A DNA stretch of 64,000 nt from Linnemannia schmuckeri (GCA_029449235.1 JANATG010000010.1:1488001-1552000); one strand, 5' to 3'; positions 34,925 to 47,183 are shown, counted from the first letter of the stretch. Notes: a model not told the origin generated them from the letters alone. Made by a program: numbers and translations.

Positions 34925-35330
34925 CAGTTTGAGTTGGTTGGAAAGAGATGGAAATAGGGAAAAAGGAAAGGGTAAAGGGTAAAGAAGGGAAGGAAGGGAA
35001 ACGGAGGTGAAGAAGAGAAGGAATAAGAAAAGGACACGAAGACTGGAGGAAGAAGGAGGAGGAGGAGGAGAAAGAAGAGGAAGAGGAGGAAGAGGAGGAA
35101 GAGGAGGGGAAGGAGAAGAAGAAGGAGTGGTTGAAGGTTGTAATGGGAGAGAGATGAAAATGAAATGGAGGGAAAGAAGGAAAGAAGGCGAGGTAGAAGG
35201 GAAGGGTAAGGGCGTACAAAGGAACACAGGAAAAAGGAGGGAGGGAAAAGGGAAAGGGAGGGAAAAGGGAAAGGGAGGGAAAAGGGAGGGTCGTTATGGT
35301 TTGGTGGAAGAGGAGGAGGAGAAGGATTGA
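34925..35330. repeat. Polypurine/polypyrimidine tract
   Basis: About 400 bases in which the + strand is almost all G and A with few interruptions. It includes GGAGGAAGA-type repeats and sits upstream of the methyltransferase gene. Such tracts can form triple-helical (H-) DNA and exclude nucleosomes. Confidence 0.85.
35236..35290 (+). repeat. G-run array, potential G-quadruplex
   Basis: Tandem copies of a 17-base unit GGGAGGGAAAAGGGAAA give more than eight runs of three G separated by loops of 1-4 bases. This meets the usual four-run criterion for intramolecular G-quadruplex folding several times over. It lies about 720 bases upstream of the methyltransferase ATG. Confidence 0.8.
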
Positions 35331-35548
35331 TCGTAAGAGAACGACGGATTATTTGGGGTAGAGGAGAGGGTGAAGCTCGTTTTTTATTTTCCTTGTCCGC
35401 CTGCAGACATAAAGAAAAAAACGGGAAATCTAACTATTTTTTTGCTATGCAGCAAATGAGAAGAGAGGGAGAAGGAGGAAGAGGAAGGAGAGTGAAAGGA
35501 AGAAGAGGAAAAGAGAAAGAAGGAAGAGACAGAAATAAGAAAACTGGA

Positions 35549-35612
35549 AGAGAAAGAGAAAGAGAAAGAGAAAGAGAAAGAGAAAGAGAAAGAGAAAGAG
35601 AAAGAGAAAGAG
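35549..35612 (+). repeat. (GAGAAA)n microsatellite
   Basis: About ten near-perfect copies of the hexamer GAGAAA, followed by an A26 run at 35663-35688. Confidence 0.9.
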
Positions 35613-35662
35613 AGAGTGAAAGAAGAGGAGGAAAAGAAAGAGAGCTATGGGCTATCAAAGGC

Positions 35663-35688
35663 AAAAAAAAAAAAAAAAAAAAAAAAAA
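35663..35688. repeat. A26 homopolymer
   Basis: Twenty-six A in a row on the + strand, about 50 bases after the GAGAAA array. Confidence 0.95.
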
Positions 35689-38600
35689 GGTCAAAAAGGG
35701 TAGCAAGACTGTCATTCTTCTTTCTTCTTCCTTCATCCTTCTTCTCATCACCTTTGTTTGCTACGATGCCTCATGTCTTGTGTGGTGCGTAGTGCTGAGT
35801 GGGGGTGGGGCTGTTCGAAGGAGGCACAATGGTATCCATCCCCTCCTTGCCTGGAAAGAATGGATGGGATGAGTGGGGCTCTCGCGTATGTGTATATATA
35901 CAATGATGATGATGACGATGATGTCGAGTCTATGTGGATGGCATTGCCAGATGGCGGTTATTGAATGTTACAGAATATGCTGCTGCATTGACTCAATATT
36001 GCTTATGCTTTCCTCCATGTATTTGCTTGCTTGCTTCCTTGCATCGATAGTCATAGCCCAATGGTAGAATATACCATTTTAACTACCACATACATACGCA
36101 CCCAAACAAACAAAAAACGCGCACGCGTAAGTGAATCAGAGGCATTGCTTCCTCTTCTCAAGCCATTGAATATACCATTTGCCACCCAATGCCTTTTCAA
36201 CTCCTCTTACTCTCTCTCTTTCTCTTACTCTCCCAACGACAATCATATAACTTGCCGATGGTCGATGGATGCAGACATCGCTCACTTTTTTTTTTTTTTT
36301 TGTTTTCTGCTCTGGCTCTCTCGTTTTTTTTTACACTCTTGGTCTTACTGACTCGAACCTCGAGCTTGAACTTCGATCTCGCTGCTCAACATTTAACCCA
36401 ACAACAACTAACACACAAAAAGAAAGCAACGACGACACCATCATCATCACCACCGCCATATAGCTCCCTTTTTACCCCTTCTCGTGGTCCTTCTTTCGTT
36501 CTTGTTTTTCTGCAGCTTCTTTTTCCTCTCACCACATGGCTCTCAACCCAACCAACAATAAAAAATAAGAGAATGGACAGCAAAAAACAACAACAACAAC
36601 AACAGGATTAACAACTGCTCATCCCATCACCACCTCTTTTTCTTTTTTTTTCCTTGAACAGAATGACAATCCTCCTACTCAAACTCATTCCGCTCATTAA
36701 CAACCTCATTGTTTTTTTTTTTTTTTGCAGGTGCTCTCGCCTTAACTCTGTTTTTATTTTTTCCTATTTTCTATAGAAATTGAATAGTAAAACCAACTCA
36801 CAACTTATGTTCACTATGTAAGGCGACAAGACGCTGTGTTGCTCTCATTTTTTTTTTCTCTCCCTCTCACTTCCCTCCTTCCTCATTCTCTCTCACTCTT
36901 TTTTTTTGATTCCTTTTTCTTTCTTCACCACCTACAGCAACTCCCAATTGCGGGTTTTGGTGGTAAATGAAGTGGTAGAATGGAACGCAAATTTGTGATG
37001 CAAGTTCAGGTGAGGGCTGATTGTGTATCCATATGAGTATTGATTTTCATTTATCTCCGAACCATAGTGATAACGTGCGCGCGTCCGCTGAGGACTGATA
37101 TCCTGTCGATAGTATCATTGTCATTAAATGAAGAGGGAGGCGCAGAGGTGGAGGAGTGAGTATGATACGTGATGGTAATACGTGATCGTTAATTAGTGAT
37201 GGCTGATGGGTGATGAGAATGATAGGTGATGGAACATAGAAAGAGAAGAATGATCATCGCTCAACTTATTCTGTCTTGGTTTCTTTTTCCATCCTCGCTG
37301 CACACAAGGGTGACGGACGGGTGTCTTGTTGGTTTGCAAATTAATTTCTCCGTGTCGTCTCCTTCCTTTGCCTTTTTATTTTATTTTTTTGCTTGGCTTT
37401 TATTAAGTCCCGCTCCATCTGCCCTAACTGCAGCTGCTATTACGCCTTTGCCATCGTTTAAAGTGGACATGTGTTTGCGTTTATGCATTGGTGCATGACA
37501 ACATTCATTAATAAACAATACTCTCACCCTCTTCCTCTCTTCGGGCGTCCATTTTTTGTCTCTTTCTTTCCTAATAATAAGTATATAGTGAAGCGGGCAA
37601 TACTCTATCGATCTTTCTCACACTCTTCTCTCTCTTCTTCTTTCTCCGTTTCTCTTCCACAACGCAACGTGTTGTCATGTCTTCCTCTAAATGACGCCTG
37701 CTTTTTTGACAGCATGATCATGCAGGAGACAAGAGGAGGGAAGGGGTTACCTTTGAGGGATTTCCTTGAACCTGGCTAGTCACCTTTTTTGTCCATTTCT
37801 TTCGATCTTTTGACCTAGGAGAGGAGAGGGGACGACCTGCATCCACCTATTGGTCAGGAGCTGTTGAACGCATGGAAGGACACCGATGGAAAGAGCGAGT
37901 TAATGATGATGGCGATTAGAAATAGTGATGAACTAACAAACACTTTCTTTACTCTTCCGGGACAAAGATCGTCCCTCGGCAGCGCAGTGCCGTAACGAAG
38001 AGAGAGGGCTGTTCGAGAGTTTCCTGTTAAGAAGTGCCCGATTTCATGTTTTCTTCCCCACATCCACACCACACTAACGCAACCAAACAAACGATTGATA
38101 ATACTCCCTGACAGGTACCTTTAAACTTTCCTCTACTTTTTTTGGGCGATGCCTCTACTAATATTTTTTCCCCACACAAAAAAAAACCAACCACAGCAAC
38201 AACAACTTTTTGTTTGACACCCCACTCCCCCCGTTTCTCCTTGCCTTTTTTTTTTCCGGAAGTTCCCAATTACTGTACCACTTGTTCGTTTTTGGCTTCC
38301 TTTGAGGAAACCGTAATAAACAAACCCCGGTATCGTACTTAATTGGAAATGAAAATCAAAAAGGAATAATGAGCTGATTTACAAAGTTGCTACTCTCTCG
38401 TCTTGAGCGTACCTTGTTAATACCAAGTCTTTGGTTAGGGGGTTCAAAAGGGCAAATTAGTGATGAGAACACAAGAAGACGATAACAACTCTTTTTTCGA
38501 CTCTTGGTCATCCCTTCAATTTGAATAGTATCGCTTTTTTCCTGCAGAAGTAAAAGAAAGCCTTTTAGTTTCTTGCCTCTGTCAAGAATAGTACAATCAC

Positions 38601-40729
38601 GATGCGCCAGAGGAAAAAACAAAAAACAAAAATTTGTACAAGTTGTACTGTGCAACACATCTACCTTTCCAGAGACGTTCTTAATTGCGATGATACCCTC
38701 GGACTTTGTAAAAGAACTACTTTTGTGCCCTGTAACTATCGCCATCGCCCCTTTGACAACTTTTCCCTTCACTGTGGGTACCTTGCATGAACGCGTTTTA
38801 GTGTCCAATTGGCTATTCTCGACGTCCCAACTATCCCTTTTCCTTATCCTTTTCCTTATCATTCCTTCCTACGGATTCTCCTTTTGTTGTTGTTGGCGAC
38901 CAAGGCGTTTGCTTTACTTGTGTTTGAATCAATGATTTTACGTTTGTGTACATTGGAAGCAGATGCACAACCTCAACCTTGTGATCAACTCGCCCTCTTC
39001 TACCTCTTGCTGAAACCCACCCCCAAACACGAGAGATCGTTATTCTTCTCAGAACAAAATACAAAGTGCATTAAGGACAGACGAACTAAAAACAAAAAAG
39101 GAGTGGTGCATGTGAGCACTTCCACCACATGCAGCAGCTTGCGTTAATTCGAACCCAAGGAAAAGGATGAGAACAAATAGAAAAGAAAAAAGACACCATC
39201 ATCATCATCTCCAACGTCTCTACCTTCTCATTTCACCTTATCCTCTTTGCCTTATTTGTACAGAAACCCTGTGTCAGTGTATAAGTACTAATTCAGCGCG
39301 CTATCATTTACAAACGTGTGCGGATCGATGGTTTGATTTAACAGGAAGTTTCGCCCTCTTAGGTATGAAAGTATGCAAGTGGATTTCAAACGCCTACGCT
39401 TTGGAAATTGCTTAGAAAAACAGCAGACTTGCTGCAGCCTGTGTGAAATATATCAAGGATGCCCTCTTGTCCTCCATTCGCGCTCTATTACATCAACTCG
39501 TGTTAATTTCCGTACACCAGCCAAAGCCGTGCAGTGAGAAGAAGGCACAAAAAAGTGAAAGGGCGGGAGAAAAAAAAGAGAAGAAGGATGGTTGAAGACG
39601 TATAAAAGCGCGGTACATTCGTCCTGTGTTTGTATGTATATTTGTGAGTTTGTGTGGGACTCGTGATGTGTGTGCATGGAAGGCCAAGAATACATACATG
39701 CATGTCTATGTCCATGGGGTCATGTGGGAAATATACGTTGATTGTTAGCCCATAGATACAACGATCCATAAAACAACCAACAGCAGTAGCAACAATAAAT
39801 GGACCCACGTTTTACATCGCCTGATTATTAGCTGGATCCTCTCCTTTCCTTTGTGCTCTTACCTTCTTTCTCTGTTTCCTTTCGCCTTTTTTTCTCCTCT
39901 ACATTTGCCAGACGTATGCATGCATGGCGCGAAGGAGGAGGACGAGAGCCAACGGTGGAGGGAGAATGGAAGAAAAGAGAGAAGAAAGGAAGGGAGGTAT
40001 GGAGTGAGCATCTCTTTTTCTTTTATTTTCTCCTTGTCTCTTTGAAGCCACGCCGTATGAGCAATAAAAAACAGGATAGCGAGAGAACTAAAAACAACTA
40101 TTACAAAAAACAAATAAGCAAAACAAAAGGAAAAAACAAGTGCCAGAGTAGCAAGTATGACAGATGGGTTTGTGAAGTGGAGGGAAATGGGTAGCGTCGG
40201 CGAAGAGACGAGAAGTGCTATATTCAGCATTCTTTGTGAGCTCGTTGGGTGTTTCTTTCTCCAACGCTTTTTTTTTGAGCTGCATGGTGGAGGTTAGCTT
40301 GAATCGACGCCACTAATATGCTGAAATTTTGTTCTGATCCCTAACTTGCATAGATTTGGCTTCCTGTGCTACTTCCGGTCCCGACACTATAGAACTATTG
40401 TTCCTTGCACCCCAGCAGACTAACGTACCTGTAAGGAGCTGAGAAGGCTGTCCCGATACAAAGGAGAATAAAGACGAGTTGAGATAAGAGGGAAAAAAAG
40501 AACGTTTTGAATAGAAGCGATACAATAAAAAACACATAGACTTTTCAGGCACATTTCTCCACAACCGGTATTCCACTTTCATCACTTGAATGATCTGATT
40601 TCATCCACCAGAACCTTGCTTCTTTCTCTAGAGAAGATCGAGTGGGCGACGAAGACAGCCAGATCATAGCAAAAAGCCGCCATGTCAAACCGTAGCAGAT
40701 GGCAGCACACGACAGCAGGTGGTAACAGA

Positions 40730-40890
40730 GGACAGCAGACCATAGGAAAACAAAAATCGATGATAGACCCAGGGCAAAACCACCCTAGCAGACCATAGTA
40801 GACCATAGCAGACCACCAGACCATAGCAGACACAGCAGACCACAACGGCTACAGCATACACAGCAGACAGCAAAGTGTAGCAGAAAACAC
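40730..40890 (+). repeat. Imperfect AGCAGACCAT-type repeat
   Basis: The words CAGACCATAG, AGCAGACCA and CAGCAGAC recur at irregular 9-20 base spacing over about 160 bases, some 300-450 bases upstream of the glutaredoxin start. The copies have diverged. They could be a degraded minisatellite or a cluster of regulatory sites. The matching open frame on the minus strand (Cys/Val/Gly/Leu-rich) is a by-product of the repeat. Confidence 0.65.
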
Positions 40891-41194
40891 AAAAAAAACA
40901 TTGTGGACCATTGCCAATCCCGTGATCGGTTTTTTTTATACGTCAGGACAATGCGTGCCTGCCCTGACAAATCAGCCCCTTCTCCCTTTCCTTCCCTGAC
41001 TCATCGCTCTTCGTTCTTTCACTCGACCATCACTTCCGACTCTACATAAAGCTTCACATTCGCCACTCTTTCTCTTTTTCCGAACCAAATCACACACGCA
41101 ACTACATTACCAACCATATTCACTCAACCGACTCCATCACCACTACCACATATACACACAGGCACAGACACATATACAACAACAGCAATACAAG

Positions 41195-41542
41195 ATGGCA
41201 TCCCAACTTGCAGCCTCAGTCCGGACCCTGATCAAGACTTCCATCGCCTCAAACCCAGTCATGATCTTCTCGAAATCCTACTGCCCCTACTGTTTGCGCG
41301 TCAAGGACCTCTTTGACGACCTCGACGTCCCCTACAAGGCCCTTGAACTCGACGAACACGAGAACGGTGTCCAAATCCAAGCCGACCTTAAGACGCTGAC
41401 GGGTCAAACTTCGGTACCGAATGTCTTCGTCAAGGGAACTCATGTGGGTGGATCGGATGATACTCATGCAGCAAGGGATACAGGACGGTTGAAGGAGCTG
41501 TTGAGTAAATCTGTCTGGGATACTCCCTTCCCCGACGCTTAA
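41195..41542 (+). CDS. Dithiol glutaredoxin
   Basis: 115 residues, single exon. The active site is C30-P-Y-C33 in FSKSYCPYC, with the family's TSVPNVFV (cis-Pro) and HVGGSDDT (glutathione-binding GG) motifs. Length and absence of a targeting peptide match cytosolic class I glutaredoxins, which use glutathione to reduce protein disulfides, mixed glutathione disulfides and ribonucleotide reductase. The ATG follows an ACA-rich leader (ACAACAGCAATACAAG). A transcription start near 41041-41060 is plausible, given a TACATAAA element, but is unproven. Confidence 0.95.
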   Translation: MASQLAASVRTLIKTSIASNPVMIFSKSYCPYCLRVKDLFDDLDVPYKALELDEHENGVQIQADLKTLTGQTSVPNVFVKGTHVGGSDDTHAARDTGRLKELLSKSVWDTPFPDA

Positions 41543-41993
41543 GACGTATTTTCAAACGTTTTTGGATACTTAGTTGAAGTCCAGGCGTACAGCGTGTTCC
41601 CCTCTTTTCTTTTTTAAGCAAACACAAAACGAAATAAAAACAATAGACTGTTTACAATTTAAGCTTGAACATGAATCACGAAATCAAAAATTGGAGAGAT
41701 CCGGATTAGACCATTTGTTCGCGTCATATCTAAACTCAGGAATGTGCCACTGAACATCAGATTGGAGCGTAATTAATGACTTTTCTTTTTCTAAGTAAAA
41801 AACCGATGCATAATTTGTTCCGCACATAAAGAAAAGCATTAATTACCATTATAAAAGATGAAAAAAAAAGAACAAGAGGATAATATACAAAAATGATTGG
41901 GTTTATTATGTGCAATAGGGCAATAGTATGCTTGCTTTGTAATTGAAGAAAAATATGACAAAGTGGTTAAATAAAAAGTAAAAAAGAATAAAC
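41543..41993. other. Convergent 3' flanks of glutaredoxin and xanthine dehydrogenase
   Basis: 451 A/T-rich bases with several AATAAA/TTTATT words on both strands (near 41630 and 41970), suitable as poly(A) signals for both convergent genes. No gene is seen. Confidence 0.5.
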
Positions 41994-44900
41994 TTAGAAG
42001 ACTGAAAGAACCCATGGGCGCTCGCCAGACTTGGCCTCGAGCTTGGAGCTCTCCGCAATAGAGTCGCCAACAGCCATACGGATGCGTTCGGGAGTGGCAG
42101 GGAGCGACAACGAGAACGAACCGGGGTGGCCGTTCTCCTGGCGGGCATACCACAGGGCATTGCGGATAGCAAAGTAGACCGACGATCCGAGGAACAATGG
42201 AGGCTCACCGACTCCCTTGGACTTGTACACAGTCTTTACACTCTCGTGCGTGACATCCTCAAAGAACGAGACGTTGAACTCCTGGGGAATGCACTGGAAG
42301 CCGGGAATCTTGTAGTTACCAGGTCCCTGAGTGAAGAGACGACCGTTGGGGAAGTACAACGACTCCTCGGTGGTCGACCAACCCATACCCTGGATGAAGG
42401 CTCCCTCAATCTGACCGATGTCAATCGAGGGGTTGATCGAGCGACCCAAGTCCATGTTGACATCCGACCGGAGGACAGTATGTGCACCAGTCAACAGATC
42501 AACCTCAACCTCAGAGATGGCAGCTCCCATCGTGAAGTAGAAGAAGAGCTGGCCCTTGTTCTCGCCCCACTTGTAGCCGAGATCGGGAACCTTGTAGAAG
42601 CCATTGGCGCTGAGGTTGACACGGTCAAAGTAGGCGTGGTGGACAATCTCCTTCCAGGAGAGACCCTTGGCACGGTAGGGCTCGAGGCGCTCGTTGATCT
42701 GGTCGCAAGCGTTCTTGACAGCCATACCGTTCATGTCTGAGGAGGCCGAGGCAGCAGTGGGCGAGGCATTGGCAACCTTGTCGGTCGAGGTCTCAACAAT
42801 GTGAATCATCTCCATGGGGATATCAAGACCCTCGGCGCAGACCTGGATCATCTTGGTATGGAGACCCTGACCCATCTCAACACCACCGTGGGACAAGAGG
42901 ACTGAGCCGTCATGATAGATGTGAACCATGGCACCGGCCTGGTTGAGGTGAAGAGCCGTGAACGAGATACCGTACTTGGTGGGGATGAAGGCGAGACCGC
43001 GCTTGCGCCACTTGGACTGCTTGTTGAATTCATCGACGGCGGCTCTGCGGGCATCATAGTTGGCCTTCTCCTTGAGCTGGAAGTAACCCTTGGGCAAGTG
43101 CCAGTCCTTGAGCTCCTGGTTGAAGTGGGTGAGCTGGCCTTCCTTGTAAAAGTTGAGCTCACGGAATGCCTCCTGGCTCATGCCAATGCGTTCGGCGATC
43201 TCGGTCATGTACGTCTCGGCAATGACGTTGGCCTGGGGTCCACCGAAACCGCGGAAGGCAGTGTTGGAGTGGATGTTGGTACGGCAGCAGCGACCGACGG
43301 CACGGACGTTGGGGATGTAGTAGACGTTGTCGATGTGACCAAGAGCACGCTCCATGACGGCGACCGACAAATCCGAAGACCAACCAGCGTTCAGGTAGAG
43401 CTCAGTATCCAAAGCAACCAACTTGTTGTTCTCGTCAAGACCGACCTTCCACTTGCCCATAAAGGGGTTACGCTGACCAGAGATGGCCATATCCTCGTTA
43501 CGATCCAACATACAGCGGACGGGCCTCTTGGTGTGGTAGGAGGCGATGGTCATGATACAGGCCAGAGGGATAGTACGAGACTCTTTGCCTCCGAAACCAC
43601 CCCCAAGACGCTTGACCTTGCAGGCAATTTTGTGGGCGCTGGTACCGAGGACGCTAGCGACAACAGCCTGGGTCTCGTTAGCATTCTGGGTCGAGGCGTA
43701 AATCTCGAACTCGCCCTCACCCTTGTTGTTGACGAGGACAGCCTGAGTCTCGAGGTAGAACTGCTCCTGACCACCAAGACGGGTCTGGCCTTCAAAGACC
43801 TTGGCACAGGTAGCAAAGGCGGCATCGACGTCACCCTTAACAATCGACTTTGTGAGGGGAATGTAAGAATCGGCGGCAATGGCCTCATCAATAGTGACGA
43901 CGTGAGGGAGATCAATGTACTCAATCTTGACCTTGCGAGCAGCCTCCTGAGCAATGACCTGGGTGTCGGCAACGATGACACCGATAATCTGACCAACGCA
44001 GTGGACCTCCTCCGAAGCAAAGATCTCCTCATCATCGAACATAGCAGCACCCCAGACGTTGTTGCCGGGAACATCCTTGTGACCGTAGTAGGCCTTGACG
44101 CCGGGGTGGGCAAGGGCAGCGCTGGTATCGATGCTGACAATCTTAGCGTGAGCACGGGTGGAGAGGACCATGGCACCGTACAACTCGTTGTGGAGCTTGG
44201 GCATATCGTCGGTGTAGAGGGCCTCACCAGTGACCTGCTTCATGGCAGCAACGTGGGCAACACTCTGCGAGACAATCTTGGTCTCGGAGAACTGAACAGT
44301 TCCCTTGTCGCTCTGGGCACCGAAGGAAAGGTCGCGGTGGATCTCCTGAGTCATCAAGCTGATGTCACCGTGCTCGTGCTCAACCTCCAACTTCTGCTGC
44401 TCAATGACGTCCCACCAGAAGCGGACAAAGAATGACTTGGCCAAGGTGCGGCGGTACTCGGGCATACCACCGGGGGTCGAGACCTCCATGGGAAGATCCT
44501 GATCCAAAGCCTCGAGAGCTCCCTGCAAAACGTCGTTGTCGCCCCAAGTCTTGCCCTGAAGGAAGGCCGAAGTCTTCTTGGCCTGGCAGGTGAAGGCGCT
44601 CATACCACCGTAACCGAAGCCGGTCTCGACGATGGTATTGTCAGAGGCGAGCTTAACACGGATGGCGGCGGTGACAATGGCGATATCATCGTCTTTTCTC
44701 TTGGCCTGCTTGAACGAGCGGATGTACTCGCCAGGGCGGGTGAGAGGAATGTGAATTTCGGTCAAAATGTCGGTGGCGGGGTTCAAAGCGGTCTTACGAT
44801 AACCGACAAAGAACTCGGTAGCAGGGACAACACGGGCAGTCGAGTCGACGGACTGCTCGGAGGAGAGAATGCTGAAAGTCGAGTTGGAGGCGACAAAGAC

Positions 44901-46729
44901 AGGGTTCAAGTCCGAGATGGGAGAAGCGGTAGCAATGTTACCGGCAACCGAGGCAGCGTTACGGATCTGGTTACCAGCAAAGTACTTGATGTTGGCCAAG
45001 AAGGCGCGAAGGACGTGGGCCTGCTCCTCAGAGACGGTCTCGATGGCCTGCTTGAGAGCCTTCTGGAAGTTGGCGACAGTGACGTTGGCGCCGATGGTGA
45101 TGCCCTCGGGGGTGATGCTGATTCCCTGGAGCTCCGCAACGTCGTGCAAGTAGACGAAGGGAGAGTATTCCATGTACTTAAATTTGGTCTCGACTCCGAC
45201 CTCGGTGTTGCCTCCGATGAACTTTGCCTGGGGGTAAGCAGCCTTGATCTGAAGGACCTGGGCCAGGGTAGTGGGGCGGAACCACTGGGCCTTACGTCCC
45301 TGGAAGTGAAGGGGCTCAGCAGTCTTCTTCATGAGTCTGGGAGGGAAGATCAGCTCCTGGGTGGGATCGTAAGCCTTGAAGAGAACCGAGGGGAAGCGAA
45401 CAGAGCTCTCCTGGGGAACAGTCGAGGCGAATTCGGGCTTCTCGTCCTTGCAGCATCCGCCGTTGGCGCCGGCCCCTCCGCAGCATCCACCGGCCTTCTT
45501 GGCACCACCGGTGGGGGCAGCAAAAGATTTGGCAGCGTCCAAGATGGGGCGGTATCCAGTGCAGCGACACAAGTTTCCGTCGAAGGACTCCTCGACCTCG
45601 TGCTCGGAGGGGGTGGAGTTGTTGCGGAGGAGGGCATAGAGCGACATGGCGATACCGGGCGTGCAGAAACCGCACTGCGAACTATTTGTTTTGTTACAAG
45701 TAAATAATTGTGCGTTAGACCAACGACCGTGGGAAAAAATATTCAAGTTATTCATGTAGAGTGATCATCGCTGTTGACGACAGTGAGAAGGAGAAAGAGG
45801 AGAAAAGACGTACCCATAGCAAAGAGCAATGCGCTCTTGGACGGGGTGAGGGTTCTTGTGGTCGCCGAGACCCTCGATGGTGATGACATGCTTGCCATCG
45901 ACGGAGCAGAGCGGGGTCAAACAGGCGTTGACGTTCAAGTGACTATTGACCATGTTTCATTTATATTCAAGAGAAAAAAGTACTTTTTGGTTAGGACAGA
46001 ATAATCAGTCGGAGATATCTGATTGGCCAAGTCAACAGTCGTCAAAAAGTAAGAAAATAAAAGGAGGGTAGGAGAAAAAAGCCAGCTGGAAGGAAGGGGG
46101 CAAACAGCTGTTCATCTTTGAGATCAGGGGATGTGTGTGTATGTGAGTGTATCGACACCACCGAACAAACGACAACTACCAAACACGGTTACCACCAACC
46201 AGGGTAGGATGGAAGTGTCAAGACGGGTATTTTTATAAACAAAAACCAACATACCGAATATGCTGTGTGGCCTTGTCGTAGTTGGAGACCATCACCGTGC
46301 AGGCACCTATTTATTATTTATAAAAAGAACAAGAGCGAGAAGACGACGACATCAGTTTTGTTGTTTGGTTCATTCATGATGAGTTTCATTCTGCTTCGCA
46401 TGAGGAAAAAAAAGTAAAAGCACAGCAAAGGACATTCACTTTCTGCACTAGTCTCTTCCGTGTAAACGAAAGTGCAACATCAAAGTCCCTTTGTTTCTGC
46501 CTCGGTTCTATGCACGAACAGACAGCAACAAACAAACAAAGCAAACAAGGAGAAATAACTTACCACAACCACCCTCAGCGCATCCAAGCTTGGATCCAGT
46601 GAGTCCGATGGAGCGGACATATTGAAGCAGGGTTGTGTCGGGGTCGGGGTTGTTGAGAATAATCTCGGTACCGTTGAGGTAAAAGTGGAGCTTGCTGGAG
46701 TAAGCAGAGACGTCAAGTGCGGGGGCCAT
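41994..46729 (-). CDS. Xanthine dehydrogenase
   Basis: Four exons: 46729-46564, 46306-46255, 45942-45814 and 45681-41994; 1344 residues, the normal family length, with phases agreeing. Domain order: plant-type [2Fe-2S] (C50, C55 and C58 in LGCAEGGCGACTV); second [2Fe-2S] (SQCGFCTPG...LCRCTGYRP); FAD domain (FIGGNTEVG; AGNIATASPISDLNP); molybdenum-cofactor domain (GGGFGGKESR; TAFRGFGGPQ with the substrate Arg; GVEMGQGLHTK; SKGVGEPPLFLGS with the catalytic Glu). It oxidises hypoxanthine and xanthine to uric acid with NAD+, in purine use as a nitrogen source. A Gly/Cys insert (CCGGAGANGGCC) sits in the linker before the FAD domain. Every cofactor motif that I looked for is present, so the enzyme should be active. 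Confidence 0.95.
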
Positions 46730-46732
46730 GTT

Positions 46733-46921
46733 TGATAAAGGTTGTAAAAGAGGAGAGTTGTTGTTGCTGGTTGTTTTTTTGTTACAAGGGAGTAAAGGAG
46801 GAGAGGATGAACAAAGGGCGTTAGGTAGAGGAGATAAGGGTATACAGGTGAAAAGGAAGAAGAGGAAGGCTAATTACAAAAGCGAGGTTATTTCTTTCAA
46901 TAATGGAGAAGTGATTGATAG
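46733..46921 (+). promoter_or_regulatory. Cluster of HGATAR motifs upstream of xanthine dehydrogenase
   Basis: TGATAA at 46733-46738, AGATAA at 46832-46837 and TGATAG at 46916-46921 match the fungal GATA-factor consensus HGATAR within 200 bases of the ATG. In ascomycetes, xanthine dehydrogenase genes are under nitrogen GATA control. Six-base motifs occur often by chance, so this is suggestive only. Confidence 0.35.
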
Positions 46922-47183
46922 AAGGAGCAGAGTGAGGAGAAGGAGTGAAGAGAAGAAGTGTGTGAAAGTGAAAGAGGATGACAAGTGAAGGAGAAGAGGA
47001 GGGATAAAGAGTGAAAAGCAAAGAAGAAGAAGGAAAAAGAAGAGAAAAGAGAAAAGGGGAGGGGGATGAACGAGCGAGTTCCTTTATGTATTATTTTTCA
47101 ACAAACGACAAACGACGACGAAAGGGCGAAAGGAGACCACGGAAATTTATTCCTTTAGCTGTACCAACCAACAGAGTAAAAGG

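Larger units (their letters stand above)
34523..41194. other. 6.7-kb gene-poor region
   Basis: No protein gene that I can support lies between the methyltransferase start and the glutaredoxin start. The left part (to about 35,330) is a nearly pure purine strand. 35,549-35,688 holds a GAGAAA array and an A26 run. 36,180-36,960 is T/C-rich with several consensus-like 3' splice sites (TTTGCAG near 36730, TATAG near 36775, CCTACAG near 36937), which could mark non-coding or 5'-leader exons. An AGCAGACCAT-type repeat lies at 40,730-40,890. Possible small exons on the minus strand (38,356-38,862; 40,313-40,585) have no recognisable family. Confidence 0.5.

Noticed and set aside
34166..35227. 353-codon Ser/Pro/Phe/Leu-rich minus frame running through the methyltransferase start
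   Set aside because: It is the translation of the polypyrimidine strand. The real start is MGTTQSSS at 34522, after which a spliced frame leads to the SAM domain.
36050..36090. tRNA-like A-box word (TAGCCCAATGGTAGAAT)
   Set aside because: No B box (GTTCRANNC) or acceptor stem pairing follows at the needed distance, so no tRNA can be folded.
42912..44435. 507-codon open frame on the + strand opposite xanthine dehydrogenase
   Set aside because: It mirrors the strongly biased codons of the real gene, is rich in Val/Gly/Leu/Asp typical of antisense shadows, and has no domain.
45682..45755. Xanthine dehydrogenase starting at 45755
   Set aside because: That frame reads through an intron; the spliced upstream exons supply the N-terminal [2Fe-2S] domain with C50, C55 and C58.
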